A stretch of 64,000 bases of DNA from NCBI RefSeq assembly GCF_012927345.1, contig NZ_JABBGJ010000030.1, forward strand, positions 1 through 64,000, in the 5' to 3' direction. The notes under the pieces are model-generated. The model was not told the origin of the DNA. It searched no databases and worked only from the letters and a program-made list of their open reading frames with translations. Every line of letters begins with the position of its first letter. The first letter of the stretch is position 1. Shown piece after piece: positions 18,508-27,038 of the stretch. This DNA is from Paraburkholderia polaris. Lineage in GTDB: Bacteria; Pseudomonadota; Gammaproteobacteria; Burkholderiales; Burkholderiaceae. Made by a program: the position numbers and the translations under genes.

Positions 18508-18767
18508 CAAAAGAAAGCGGCTCAAACCAATCCTGCTAAGCGGGTCTCCCGGCTCGCAGCGGGTAGTGGTGCATCTGGAATCTGTGTTCTCTCACATTCG
18601 GCATTAGTGACAAGGGCGTCATACTTCCGGCGGCGCTGCGCGCGCCGAAGAGTACTTCATAAAACCATCCGGTGTGTCTTCGCCCTCTGGGTCCTCTCGG
18701 CGTAGAGGTTCCGTCGCATCGCCTCGGTACACAAACCAAACCGCGCCACGCAACGAAATCAGGCAAG

Positions 18768-18828
18768 GCCCAAAGCCCAAAGCCCAAAGCCCAAAGCCCA
18801 AAGCCCAAAGCCCATGCCCATGCCCATG
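18768..18828. repeat. Compound microsatellite: 6 x GCCCAAA then 3 x CCCATG
   Basis: Six uninterrupted 7-base units GCCCAAA (18768-18809) run directly into three 6-base units CCCATG (18811-18828). It ends 16 bases before the hpaI stop codon, outside any gene. Copy number is likely variable between strains. Confidence 0.9.
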
Positions 18829-18844
18829 GGATTCACGGGTTACG

Positions 18845-19648
18845 TTAGTACCCGCCCTTCGCCGAAGTTGCCGCTGCCGCAGTCTTTTTATACGAGGCCG
18901 CCAAATCCGCGGCCGCCCGGCTCAACAATCCTGTGTCCGTTCCCACCGCCACAAACGTCGCGCCGGCCGCCAGGTACTCGGCGGCAATTCCTGAGTCCGG
19001 AGCCAGGACGCCAGCCGCCTTGCCCGCATCCCGCACCGTCCTGATACCTCTGCAAATCGCCTCGCGTACGCTCACGTCGCCCGGCTTCCCGAGCAAACCC
19101 ATCGACGCACTCAAATCCGCCGGGCCAAAGAACACGCCATCAACGCCTTCTACTTTTTCAATTGCCGGCAGGTTTTCCATTCCCTGCACGGTTTCTACCT
19201 GCACCAGCACACACAACTCATCTGCCGCAGTGTGCAGGTAGTCCGGTATCCGGTTCCACCGCGATGCCCGCGCCAACGCACTCCCCACGCCGCGAATCCC
19301 CTGCGGCGGATAACGCGTCGCCGCAACGGCGTCCGCGGCTTGTTCCGCTGTATCGATCATCGGCAGCAACAACGTCTGTGCGCCTATATCGAGCAATTGC
19401 TTGATCAACGCGCTATCGCTTCGTACCGGACGCACCACCGGATGCGATGCGTATGCAGCCACGGCCTGCAATTGCGCCAGTGTGCTGCGCACGTCGTTCG
19501 GCGCATGCTCGTTGTCGATCAATAGCCAGTCGAAACCGGCTGTGGCCAACAACTCGGTCACGTACGCGTCGGCAAGCGCCGCCCATAAACCGAATTGCGG
19601 TTTGCCCTCAGCTAGCGCGTGCTTAAAGGTGTTTTTCGGTAGAGACAT
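18845..19648 (-). CDS. hpaI: 4-hydroxy-2-oxoheptane-1,7-dioate aldolase HpaI
   Basis: HpaI is a class II (metal-dependent) aldolase. It splits 4-hydroxy-2-oxoheptanedioate into pyruvate and succinate semialdehyde, the last step of homoprotocatechuate degradation. The 267-aa product has the HpcH/HpaI fold: GLWAALADAY, WLLIDNEHAPND (base region), VRP, QTLLLPMIDTAEQA, RYPPQGIRGVG, VQVETVQGMEN with the metal glutamate, and FFGPADLSASMG with the metal aspartate. It is last in the hpa operon, 10 bases after hpaH. Confidence 0.95.
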   Translation of the reverse strand: MSLPKNTFKHALAEGKPQFGLWAALADAYVTELLATAGFDWLLIDNEHAPNDVRSTLAQLQAVAAYASHPVVRPVRSDSALIKQLLDIGAQTLLLPMIDTAEQAADAVAATRYPPQGIRGVGSALARASRWNRIPDYLHTAADELCVLVQVETVQGMENLPAIEKVEGVDGVFFGPADLSASMGLLGKPGDVSVREAICRGIRTVRDAGKAAGVLAPDSGIAAEYLAAGATFVAVGTDTGLLSRAAADLAASYKKTAAAATSAKGGY

Positions 19649-19658
19649 GTCGGCACAC

Positions 19659-20462
19659 TCAAATGAAATTCAAACCAATACCGCCCAGCGGACCATAGTC
19701 GACGTGGAACGTGTCGCCCGCTCGCGCAGGGATCGGGCTCGTGAACGAGCCGCTCAGAATCACGTCGTTCGCGTTCAAAACTTCGTCATACGGGGCAATC
19801 TTGTTCGCGAGCCATGCAACGCCAGTGGCAGGGTGATTCAGCACGGCCGCGGCGAGGCCGCTTTCTTCCACGGCACCGTTCTTGTAAAGCAGTGCGCCAA
19901 CCCAACGAAGGTCGACGTCCATCGGGCGCACCGGGCGGCCCCCCAATACGATGCCGGCATTGGCCGCGAAGTCTGAGATGGTGTCGTAGACCTTGCGCGG
20001 CGCCTTCGTCTCACGGTCGAATTGTTCGATGCGTGCATCGATAATCTCGACAGCAGGAGTCACGTAGGCCGTGGCATCCAGCACATCGAATAGTGTGACG
20101 CCAGGACCCTTCAAGGGCTTGCTCAATACGAAGGCCAGTTCGACTTCCACGCGCGGTGCAATGAAGCGGTCGGCGCGGATGTCGTGACCGCTTTCAATGA
20201 ACATGCTGTCGAGCAGCGGCGCATAGTCGGGTTCGTCGATCTGCGACGAACGCTGCATTGCGCGTGAGGTCAGGCCGATCTTACGGCCCTTGATCACATG
20301 GCCCTCTGCCAGTTTGAGCTTCACCCACTCGCGCTGAATCGCGTAACCGTCCTGTACGGTCATCTCGGGATACTTGGCCGAGAAGTGGCGCAGCTGGGTG
20401 CGCGTTTTCTCGGCGTTGTCGAGTTGCGCCGCGAGATCGCGGATAGTCTGTTCGTCTAGCAT
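19659..20462 (-). CDS. hpaH: 2-oxo-hept-4-ene-1,7-dioate hydratase HpaH
   Basis: HpaH hydrates 2-oxohept-4-ene-1,7-dioate to the 4-hydroxy compound used by HpaI. The 267-aa product shows the MhpD/HpaH family pattern: YAIQREWVKLKLAEGHVIKGRKIGLTSRAMQ, PRVEVELAFVLSKPL with metal-binding acidic residues, AVEIIDARIEQFDR and ANDVILSGSFTSPIPARAGD. It follows hpaF after 62 bases that contain a duplicated 9-mer (GGCTACCAG). Confidence 0.94.
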   Translation of the reverse strand: MLDEQTIRDLAAQLDNAEKTRTQLRHFSAKYPEMTVQDGYAIQREWVKLKLAEGHVIKGRKIGLTSRAMQRSSQIDEPDYAPLLDSMFIESGHDIRADRFIAPRVEVELAFVLSKPLKGPGVTLFDVLDATAYVTPAVEIIDARIEQFDRETKAPRKVYDTISDFAANAGIVLGGRPVRPMDVDLRWVGALLYKNGAVEESGLAAAVLNHPATGVAWLANKIAPYDEVLNANDVILSGSFTSPIPARAGDTFHVDYGPLGGIGLNFI

Positions 20463-20524
20463 GATGGATTCTCTATAAGCGGCAACGAGGCACGGCTACC
20501 AGATCTGGCTACCAGGCCCAGGGA

Positions 20525-20935
20525 CTAGGCCCGGGTATTTGCCTTTAGTCGCGCGTGCAAATTGTTGTGTTTCCACGTGCCGGTTTCGCTGAATTCGTTG
20601 ATTTCCAACGACAACGCGAGGCCGTGTTTTTCAAACTCAGCGGCGAAGTGCTGTTTGATCACTTCAAACAGTGCATCTCCGGTCGCCTTTTTAGCGGCGT
20701 CCGAGCGGCCCGCGGCGATCTTCAGGTTCGCGTGCAGGAAGGCGGCGTCGGCTCTGCCGTCGGCAATGCAGTACTGCTCGGAACGCAAGGCGCGCACGCG
20801 GATGCCGCCGAGCGGATACACGCGTTGTTCGTTCTCGCGCTGTGCGTCGAGGCAAGCAGCAAGCGATGTGCAAAGCTGCCCAATGCTTTCTTCACCAGCA
20901 AGATTGGCGCTGTATTCGAGTGTCAAATGTGGCAC
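20525..20935 (-). CDS. hpaF: 5-carboxymethyl-2-hydroxymuconate isomerase HpaF
   Basis: HpaF isomerises 5-carboxymethyl-2-hydroxymuconate to the 2-oxo form. The 136-aa product starts MPHLTLEYSANL. After removal of Met this leaves the N-terminal proline that acts as catalytic base in this tautomerase family. The C-terminal half has ALFEVIKQHFAAEF and LSLEINEFSETGTWKHNNLHAR, typical of CHMI. It is 21 bases downstream of hpaD. Confidence 0.93.
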   Translation of the reverse strand: MPHLTLEYSANLAGEESIGQLCTSLAACLDAQRENEQRVYPLGGIRVRALRSEQYCIADGRADAAFLHANLKIAAGRSDAAKKATGDALFEVIKQHFAAEFEKHGLALSLEINEFSETGTWKHNNLHARLKANTRA

Positions 20936-20956
20936 AGCAAGCTCCTTTCTCTGGAC

Positions 20957-21820
20957 TTAAGCGGGCAGGGGCGTCACGGGGAAGATCGCATTGATCTGGC
21001 CGGTGCCCGAACTGCCGAAATACGGCGTGACGACTTCCACCTTGCCTTCGTAACGATCCCAGCCGAGCGCGCCGAGCAGCATCGCGGTGTCGTGCATGCC
21101 GCCTTCGCCCCAGCATTTCTCGTTGTAAAGCGGCAGCATCTCGCAGAAGGTCTTCCAGTCGCCGGCTTCCCACAACTCGACCACCTTGCGGTCCATCTGT
21201 TCGAGAAACGGGCTCCACACCTTGTGCATGAACTGCTCGGCGGTGCCGTTGTTGGCGAAGTGGTGGCTCAACGAACCGCTCGCCAGAATCGCCACGGTGC
21301 CGTCGTAACGTTCCTCAATCGCCTTGCGTACCGCGAGGCCGAAGCGCGCGCTGGTTTCGAGGTCGTGCCACATGCACCAGCCGGAGACCGATACGGTCTT
21401 GAAGTGCTGGTCGCTATTCATATAGCGCATCGGCACCAGCGTGCCGTACTCGAGTTCGAGCGTGGTCTCGCTGTGCGCGCGGCTCTTGACGCCCATTTCA
21501 TTGGCGACTTCCGCAATCAGATCGCCGAGCCCGACATTGCCGGGATACGCGTACGGCATGTTCTTGATGAAGTGCGGCAGCTCGTTACTCGTATAGACGC
21601 CCTCGAACCTGGGTGCGCAATTGATGTGGTATTCGCTGTTCACGAGCCAATGCACGTCGAATACGACGATCGTATCCACACCCAATTCGCGGCAGCGCCT
21701 GCCGATTTCATGGTGGCCGTCGATCGCGGGCTGACGGCAGCCCTTATGCGGACCGTCAAGTTCGGACAGATATAACGACGGCACGTGTGTGACTTTTGCT
21801 GCCAACGCGAGTTTGCCCAT
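20957..21820 (-). CDS. hpaD: Homoprotocatechuate 2,3-dioxygenase HpaD (LigB type)
   Basis: HpaD opens the ring of 3,4-dihydroxyphenylacetate next to the hydroxyls, giving 5-carboxymethyl-2-hydroxymuconate semialdehyde. The 287-aa product is a class III (LigB-fold) extradiol dioxygenase. Likely iron-binding histidines are in THVPSL (~12) and FDVHWL (~57), and ASGSLSHHF carries the catalytic histidine region. A strong ribosome site (TAGGAGA) precedes the ATG at 21820. It lies between hpaE and hpaF. Confidence 0.94.
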   Translation of the reverse strand: MGKLALAAKVTHVPSLYLSELDGPHKGCRQPAIDGHHEIGRRCRELGVDTIVVFDVHWLVNSEYHINCAPRFEGVYTSNELPHFIKNMPYAYPGNVGLGDLIAEVANEMGVKSRAHSETTLELEYGTLVPMRYMNSDQHFKTVSVSGWCMWHDLETSARFGLAVRKAIEERYDGTVAILASGSLSHHFANNGTAEQFMHKVWSPFLEQMDRKVVELWEAGDWKTFCEMLPLYNEKCWGEGGMHDTAMLLGALGWDRYEGKVEVVTPYFGSSGTGQINAIFPVTPLPA

Positions 21821-21881
21821 CGCGGTCTCCTATTCTGTGTGGCGCGAAGCGTGATGCTCTCGCGCGCAAATGACCCGCGTT

Positions 21882-23339
21882 TCAGACGCCCCAGCGCGGA
21901 ATATGATGCGAGCCGAGCGATACGCAAACGTTCTTCGGTTCGAGGAACACTTCATAGCTCCACGTGCCGCCTTCACGTCCCACACCCGATGCCTTCGTGC
22001 CGCCGAACGGCTGGCGCAGATCGCGCACGTTCTGGCTGTTGACGAAGCACATACCGGCCTGGACCGCCGCGGCGACGCGCAAGGCCCGGCCGGTACTCTC
22101 CGTCCAGATGTAGCTGGAGAGACCATATGAAATGTCATTGGCAAGTTTGATCGCGTCGGCTTCGTCGTCGAACGGAATCAGGCAGGCGATCGGGCCGAAG
22201 ATCTCTTCCTGCGCGATCCGCATGCGGTTGTCGACGTCGACGAACACCGTCGGCTGAACGAAGTTGCCTTTGCGCATGGCTTCGGGCAAGTCGGGTGTGT
22301 CGAGTCCGCCGCACGCGAGCGTCGCGCCTTCTTTGGGACCCAGTTCGATATAGCTGCGCACCTTGGCCAGGTGCCCCTGGCTGATCATCGGGCCGACGAT
22401 CGTGCTGTCGGCCAGCGGGTCGCCCACGGTCAGGCGTTTTGCGCGTTCGACGAAACGCTCGGCAAAGCGCGCGTAAATCGAGCGTTGCACCAGAATGCGC
22501 GAACCCGCCGTGCAGCGCTCGCCGTTATTCGAGAAGATCATGAACACGGCTGCGTCGAGTGCGCGTTCGAAATCGGCGTCGTCGAAAATCACGAACGGCG
22601 ACTTGCCGCCCAGTTCCATCGAAAACTTCTTCAGGCCGGCCGTTTGCACGATGCGGTTACCGGTTGCCGTCGAACCAGTGAACGACACCGCATGCACATC
22701 CGGATGCGCCACCAGCGGTTCGCCGGTGTCCTTGCCGAAGCCGTGCACGACGTTCAGCACGCCGGCTGGAATGCCGGCTTCGAGCGCGAGATTGCCGAGC
22801 ATCGAGGCGGTCAGCGGCGACAGTTCGCTCATCTTCAGCACGGCGGTATTGCCGAACGCGAGGCAGGGCGCGACTTTCCACGTTGCCGTCATGAACGGTA
22901 CGTTCCACGGCGAGATCAACGCGCAGACGCCGACCGGATGGAACAGCGTGTAGTTCAGGTGCGTATCGGTGGGATACGTATGACCGTCGACGCGCGTGCA
23001 CATCTCCGCGAAATAGCTGAAGTTGTCGGCGGCGCGCGGCACGAGTTGCTTGCGCGTCTGCGAGATCGTCTGGCCGGTGTCCTTGGTCTCGGTCTCCGAG
23101 ATTTCCGGCACGTTCTTCGCGATCAACTCGCCGAGCTTGCGAATGATTTTTGCGCGTTCCGCTGCGGGCTTGCCGGCCCATGCCGGAAACGCTTCTTTGG
23201 CCGCGCGCACGGCGGCATCGACTTCTTCCGCACCGCCGCGGGCGACTTCAGCGAGCACGTCTTGCGTCGCGGGATTAACCGTCTCGAAGTAGTCTTTTGC
23301 GGTGCTCGCCTTGCCATTAATCAGATGTTCGATTCGCAT
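21882..23339 (-). CDS. hpaE: 5-carboxymethyl-2-hydroxymuconate semialdehyde dehydrogenase HpaE
   Basis: HpaE oxidises the ring-cleavage semialdehyde with NAD. The 485-aa product (E. coli about 488) is an aldehyde dehydrogenase. It shows ISPWNVPFMTATWKVAP, FTGSTATGNRI, the catalytic glutamate in MELGGKSPF, the catalytic cysteine in NNGERCTAGSR, and FGPIACLIPF. I chose ATG 23339 (MRIEHLINGKAST): it has AGGACAAGG just upstream and fits the family. The open frame continues 16 codons further up without such support. Confidence 0.95.
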   Translation of the reverse strand: MRIEHLINGKASTAKDYFETVNPATQDVLAEVARGGAEEVDAAVRAAKEAFPAWAGKPAAERAKIIRKLGELIAKNVPEISETETKDTGQTISQTRKQLVPRAADNFSYFAEMCTRVDGHTYPTDTHLNYTLFHPVGVCALISPWNVPFMTATWKVAPCLAFGNTAVLKMSELSPLTASMLGNLALEAGIPAGVLNVVHGFGKDTGEPLVAHPDVHAVSFTGSTATGNRIVQTAGLKKFSMELGGKSPFVIFDDADFERALDAAVFMIFSNNGERCTAGSRILVQRSIYARFAERFVERAKRLTVGDPLADSTIVGPMISQGHLAKVRSYIELGPKEGATLACGGLDTPDLPEAMRKGNFVQPTVFVDVDNRMRIAQEEIFGPIACLIPFDDEADAIKLANDISYGLSSYIWTESTGRALRVAAAVQAGMCFVNSQNVRDLRQPFGGTKASGVGREGGTWSYEVFLEPKNVCVSLGSHHIPRWGV

Positions 23340-23416
23340 TGCCTTGTCCTTTTCTCTTTTATGTCGATCGGAGTTGGCGCAAAGCACTTACTCCGATCCC
23401 ATGCAAAGCCGTCGTA

Positions 23417-24175
23417 TCACGCGCGGCCGAAGTCCGCGTCGGATGCAATCGTATTGACGAGACGGCCAAGGCCGTCGATTTCGCAGACTACTTCGTCGCC
23501 CGCATTGACGTTGACGATGCCTTCGGGCGTGCCGGTCAGGATCACGTCGCCGGGTGCGAGGGTGATGAAGCTGCTCAGGTATTCGATCAACGCCGGGATA
23601 TCGGTGACGAGATCGCGTGTGTTGCCGTGTTGCTGCCGCGTGCCGTTCACGAACGTGCGCAATTCGAGTTGCGTGACGTCTTCGACATCGGCGGTGTCGA
23701 CGAACCAGGGACCCAGCACGGTGCCACCGTCGCGATTTTTCACGCGCAGATTGGGACGGTAATAGTTTTCCAGGTAGTCGCGGATCGCGTAGTCGTTAGC
23801 GATCATGTAGCCGGCCACATGCTGCATGGCGTTTTCGCGCTTGACGTTCTGCGCGGTTTGCCCGATCACGACCGCCAGCTCGCACTCGTAGTGCATGAAG
23901 GTGACGTCGGCGGGGCGGCGCGTGAAGCCACGGTGACCGATGACCGTGCCTGGGCCTTTGAGAAAGACCAAAGGCTCTTCCTGCTTGTTGAACTGCAATT
24001 CCTTCGCATGCTCGGCGTAGTTCAAGCCGAGCGCGAAGATCGTGCCGACCTCGATCGGTGCGAGCCACACCACTTCATCCTCGCGACGCACGCGGCCGTC
24101 GGCGAGGCGTACGCCATTGGCGTCCGGATAAGCTTCGTGAATCGCTCCTGCATACGCAACACGGCCGCGCATCAT
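23417..24175 (-). CDS. hpaG2: HpaG2, C-terminal-half homologue of the OPET decarboxylase/HHDD isomerase
   Basis: Together with HpaG1 it decarboxylates 5-oxo-pent-3-ene-1,2,5-tricarboxylate and isomerises the product. The 252-aa product has the fumarylacetoacetase fold: GLNYAEHAKEL, FLKGPGTVIGHRG, the metal site YECELAVVIG, YMIANDYAIRDYLEN and LTGTPEGIVNV. In E. coli both halves are one polypeptide. Here they are two genes whose ends overlap by four bases. Confidence 0.93.
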   Translation of the reverse strand: MMRGRVAYAGAIHEAYPDANGVRLADGRVRREDEVVWLAPIEVGTIFALGLNYAEHAKELQFNKQEEPLVFLKGPGTVIGHRGFTRRPADVTFMHYECELAVVIGQTAQNVKRENAMQHVAGYMIANDYAIRDYLENYYRPNLRVKNRDGGTVLGPWFVDTADVEDVTQLELRTFVNGTRQQHGNTRDLVTDIPALIEYLSSFITLAPGDVILTGTPEGIVNVNAGDEVVCEIDGLGRLVNTIASDADFGRA

Positions 24176-24945
24176 TGCTGTTCTCCATCTTGTTCTTCTG
24201 CACCGACAAACGACACCTCGAGCGGCGGCAATCCGCCAATCGATAGCGTGGCCGTATCGCCGATATGAGCAACCGGCGAGCCATGCGGCACGCCCAGCGT
24301 AATGACGTCACCGGCGCTGAGTGTCATGAAATCGGTTACTTCCGCAATCAATTGCGCGACTTTGCGTACCGACGACGCAGTGCTCGCCGTGAAAACCTCA
24401 CGTCCTGGAAGCGAAACCTCGATCGTCAGATCGTCAGGCGCAGCAACGTGACGTGCTGCAACCACCGCAGGTCCGATTACACAAAAGCCGTCGCGCGCCC
24501 GGAACCGTACCGAAGGCCGGTACACGCTCGCATGCGGCACGCTCAAGTCGGCGACCAGCGTGTAGCCGGCGATGTAGTCGAATGCCTGAGCCGCGCTGAC
24601 GCGTGTTGCAGTGCGGCCAATCACGATACCCAGCGAAGCGCCGACTTCCACGCCTAATGCATCGTCAGGCACGACGACACGGGCGCGATGACCGGCGAAG
24701 GTATTGCGCGGCTTCAGATAGAGAACGGGCGCTTTCGGCGGTGCTTTATAGGGCGCGGCATGCACCGCATCGCCCAATGCTTCCAACGCGGCGCGGTCGT
24801 TCAGCAAGGTTCCATAGACAGCGCCGGAAACTGGCGCGCGGCACGCTACGCCGCTTGCGAGCAGCGCGGCAACGGTGTGCGCATCCACGTCGCGAGGCAG
24901 CGCGTCGCCCTCGGGATGCAGCAGGTGATCGGCAAGTGCAAACAT
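24172..24945 (-). CDS. hpaG1: HpaG1, N-terminal-half homologue of the OPET decarboxylase/HHDD isomerase
   Basis: First gene of the hpa operon, 257 aa. It has the same fold as HpaG2 but with altered metal-site surroundings (LGVEVGASLGIVIGRTATR, GYTLVADLSVPHAS, TLSAGDVITLGVPHGS). Its stop overlaps the HpaG2 start (ATGA), which should keep the two products in equal amounts. It is transcribed away from hpaR from the promoter/operator at 24971-25014. Confidence 0.92.
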   Translation of the reverse strand: MFALADHLLHPEGDALPRDVDAHTVAALLASGVACRAPVSGAVYGTLLNDRAALEALGDAVHAAPYKAPPKAPVLYLKPRNTFAGHRARVVVPDDALGVEVGASLGIVIGRTATRVSAAQAFDYIAGYTLVADLSVPHASVYRPSVRFRARDGFCVIGPAVVAARHVAAPDDLTIEVSLPGREVFTASTASSVRKVAQLIAEVTDFMTLSAGDVITLGVPHGSPVAHIGDTATLSIGGLPPLEVSFVGAEEQDGEQQ

Positions 24946-24970
24946 AAATCAGCTGTCTCTCGGAGAAAAC

Positions 24971-24984
24971 ACTAACATGTTAGT
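24971..24984. promoter_or_regulatory. Probable HpaR operator
   Basis: ACTAACATGTTAGT is a perfect 14-bp palindrome between the divergent hpaG1 and hpaR genes. MarR-family repressors bind such dyads. It directly abuts the proposed -10 of the hpa promoter, on its downstream side, where binding would block transcription. Confidence 0.65.
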
Positions 24985-25014
24985 AGTATTGCGCTTGATA
25001 TCATCCACGGTCAA
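24985..25014 (-). promoter_or_regulatory. Probable promoter of the hpa operon
   Basis: Read on the minus strand: TTGACC (25014-25009) as -35, an 18-base spacer, and AATACT (24990-24985) as -10, about 40 bases before the hpaG1 start. The elements match 5/6 and 4/6 consensus positions. Confidence 0.5.
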
Positions 25015-25080
25015 TAGCCTGTCGGCTGATCGCGGGTTTTCCCTTAAGCTTCGACGGCTGCTTTTAACCTATCTTCCGCC

Positions 25081-25533
25081 ATGTCCGCTTCCGCTTCTAC
25101 CCGAGTTTTGCACCGCAACCTGCCGATGTTGTTGCTACGCGCCAGAGAAAAAATGATGGAGCGTTTCCGCCCATTGATTACCGCGCACGGACTGACCGAA
25201 CAGCAGTGGCGCGTGATTCGCGCGCTCAATGAGCACGGCCCGATGGAGCCGCGCCACATCTCCGATATCTGCACGATCTCGAGCCCGAGCATGGCCGGCG
25301 TGCTCGCGCGCATGGAGAGCATGGAACTGGTGACGAAAGAGCGTTTCGCGGAAGACCAGCGCCGTGTGCTGGTGTCGCTCACGGACACGAGCGTGGACCT
25401 GGTGCGCGTAATCTCGAAGGATCTTGAAGCGCACTATCGCGAGCTGGAGCGCAAGGTCGGGCCGGAAATCGTCGAGCGCGTGTATCGCGCGGTCGACGAT
25501 CTGCTTGCCGGCCTTGAAGAAGAGGACGAGTGA
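25081..25533 (+). CDS. hpaR: MarR-family repressor of homoprotocatechuate degradation HpaR
   Basis: HpaR represses the meta-cleavage operon until aromatic inducers (homoprotocatechuate or 4-hydroxyphenylacetate) bind. The 150-aa product has the MarR winged helix: LTEQQWRVIRALNEHGPMEP, ISDICTISSPSMAGVLARMESM (recognition helix) and the wing FAEDQRRVLVSLTD. It is divergent from hpaG1 and shares the operator region, so it probably also controls itself. It is convergent with the next LuxR gene, only 9 bases away. Confidence 0.92.
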   Translation: MSASASTRVLHRNLPMLLLRAREKMMERFRPLITAHGLTEQQWRVIRALNEHGPMEPRHISDICTISSPSMAGVLARMESMELVTKERFAEDQRRVLVSLTDTSVDLVRVISKDLEAHYRELERKVGPEIVERVYRAVDDLLAGLEEEDE

Positions 25534-25542
25534 AGCAGTTGC

Positions 25543-26682
25543 TCAATCGTCCTGATCGGGCGCCGGGGCGTTGGTAGCCGCGCTCTCCCTCAGTCCGAGC
25601 AGCCACGGAATCTGGCTTTTGTCGTGCATGCCGAGCTTTTTGTATGCGCAGCGCAGATAGTGGCGCACGGTAGTGGGCGAAATCCCCATGCGCTGCGCGA
25701 CTTCCTTGTGTGAGAGGCCGTCGCCGTACAGCTTGATCGCACTCAGTTCGCGTGGACTTAAACGGTCGAGCGGCGAGCGTTGGCGCGCTTCCAGCTGAAA
25801 CAGACCAACCACCGGCGAGCAACTTACCGTTACCGTTTCGCCGATATATGGCTGGCCCGTGTCCGCATGCAGATGCGCGATCAGCGGCGCCGGCAGATGC
25901 TGGTTCTGATAGCCCGGCCATTCGCTGCGCAGAATGGTTTCGAACGCTTTATCCGCCTGGTGCACTGCACCGTAACCATCGCAGATCGCCCGTGCCGGCG
26001 TCGAGACGCCTTCGCCGCGCTCGCGCGTCAATTGAAACGAGCGGCTGATCGTCAGCGCCGCGCTTAAGTGCGGAATCACATCCTCCAGCGTTTGCGCATC
26101 CGCCGCGGAGAACGGTTTGTCGAGCGCGCGGCGATACACCGAGAGGAAAGTTGCGAGCCCGAAGCGATGATCGAGCGCCGACACCACCATCAGTTGCGCG
26201 AGTCCGTATTTGATTGCCCAGTTGCGAAAGCGCGGATCGATGCCGGGCGCCACGATCGACACCTCCAGCGCGCGCCCGTAGCGGTTCATCGAGCCGAGCG
26301 CGAGCGGATCGCAGTCGCGCACGCGCTGCCAGTCGGTAAAGAACTCGCCCGGCAGGCCATAGACGAAGCTGTTGTGCATCACGGGACCGTTGGCCGTGTG
26401 CGTGGTGACGCCGGTCCAGCCGGCGTCGAATGGTAAATGCTGCGAGAGAAGGCGGAAGAAGCCGTGCTCGAATTCGCCGATGCCGGTCCGGTTGGCGAGC
26501 GCATAGAGGTCAAGCAGAAAAAGGCTCAGGCCGCGCGCCGCAGTGCCGTTGCCGGAGAACGTGCCTTCGAAGTCGGCGCTGCGCTGTTCGACCGGCGCGC
26601 CTGCGTAGTCGTCGAGCGCAATGGCAGGGGGCATTTCACCCCACTGATCGATAACCCGCTTTGTGTCCGCGGTGACTGTCAC
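25543..26682 (-). CDS. LuxR-family transcriptional regulator
   Basis: About 379 aa. The C-terminal ~60 residues are a LuxR-type helix-turn-helix (LSPRELSAIKLYGDGLSHKEVAQRMGISPTTV). The N-terminal ~300 residues show no autoinducer-binding signature that I recognise. I chose the GTG at 26682 because GGAGGA lies six bases upstream; an ATG at 26733 is in frame but lacks a ribosome site. It is divergent from the porin gene and is a likely local activator of the porin-MFS-amidohydrolase block. The ligand is unknown. Confidence 0.85.
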   Translation of the reverse strand: MTVTADTKRVIDQWGEMPPAIALDDYAGAPVEQRSADFEGTFSGNGTAARGLSLFLLDLYALANRTGIGEFEHGFFRLLSQHLPFDAGWTGVTTHTANGPVMHNSFVYGLPGEFFTDWQRVRDCDPLALGSMNRYGRALEVSIVAPGIDPRFRNWAIKYGLAQLMVVSALDHRFGLATFLSVYRRALDKPFSAADAQTLEDVIPHLSAALTISRSFQLTRERGEGVSTPARAICDGYGAVHQADKAFETILRSEWPGYQNQHLPAPLIAHLHADTGQPYIGETVTVSCSPVVGLFQLEARQRSPLDRLSPRELSAIKLYGDGLSHKEVAQRMGISPTTVRHYLRCAYKKLGMHDKSQIPWLLGLRESAATNAPAPDQDD

Positions 26683-27038
26683 GCTGGCTCCTCCGGCTTG
26701 TCGATAAGGCGCGTGCGGCCGCGTATGCGGCATGCCGACCGATTATACGTGGCGCTTTTTTGAAAAACGCAGCGGCGGAAATGGCGCTGCGCCCCCCTCA
26801 TTTGAACGGCCCCGGGCCACGGATGCCACGCCGCGTCAGTACGCCGGGCCGTTGAACACTGCCGCCCATGTCAATCGCGCCGGGCCTCCGCGCAATCGCG
26901 TGCGGGTTTTCCATACCGTTCATCTGGACGTCTATTCAGCGCAATTGCCGCTACCGACACTGCCGTTGCACTCGACGAGGGATGCAGCCCGCAGCAACGG
27001 ACACATTACAAAAACATCAGACGGTTTGGAGCTTCTCG
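26683..27038. promoter_or_regulatory. Divergent region between LuxR gene and porin
   Basis: No gene is seen in 356 bases. A short dyad built on GCGCTTTTTT and GAAAAACGC lies at 26752-26770 near the LuxR side and could be a regulator or terminator-like element. The porin side ends with a ggag ribosome site about 9 bases before its ATG. No clear -35/-10 pair was found. Confidence 0.35.

Larger units (their letters stand above)
18337..18844. other. Non-coding stretch with repeats between the c-di-GMP and hpa blocks
   Basis: It holds a T-run right after the GGDEF-EAL stop, the right copy of the long inverted repeat, a strong palindrome and a tandem microsatellite, each listed separately. A 73-codon open frame from 18484 lies over the repeat and the following DNA but has no ribosome site and no recognisable protein, so I do not call it. 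Confidence 0.6.

Noticed and set aside
18484..18705. Possible 73-aa basic protein
   Set aside because: It lies over the dispersed repeat, has no ribosome site and no similarity that I recognise.
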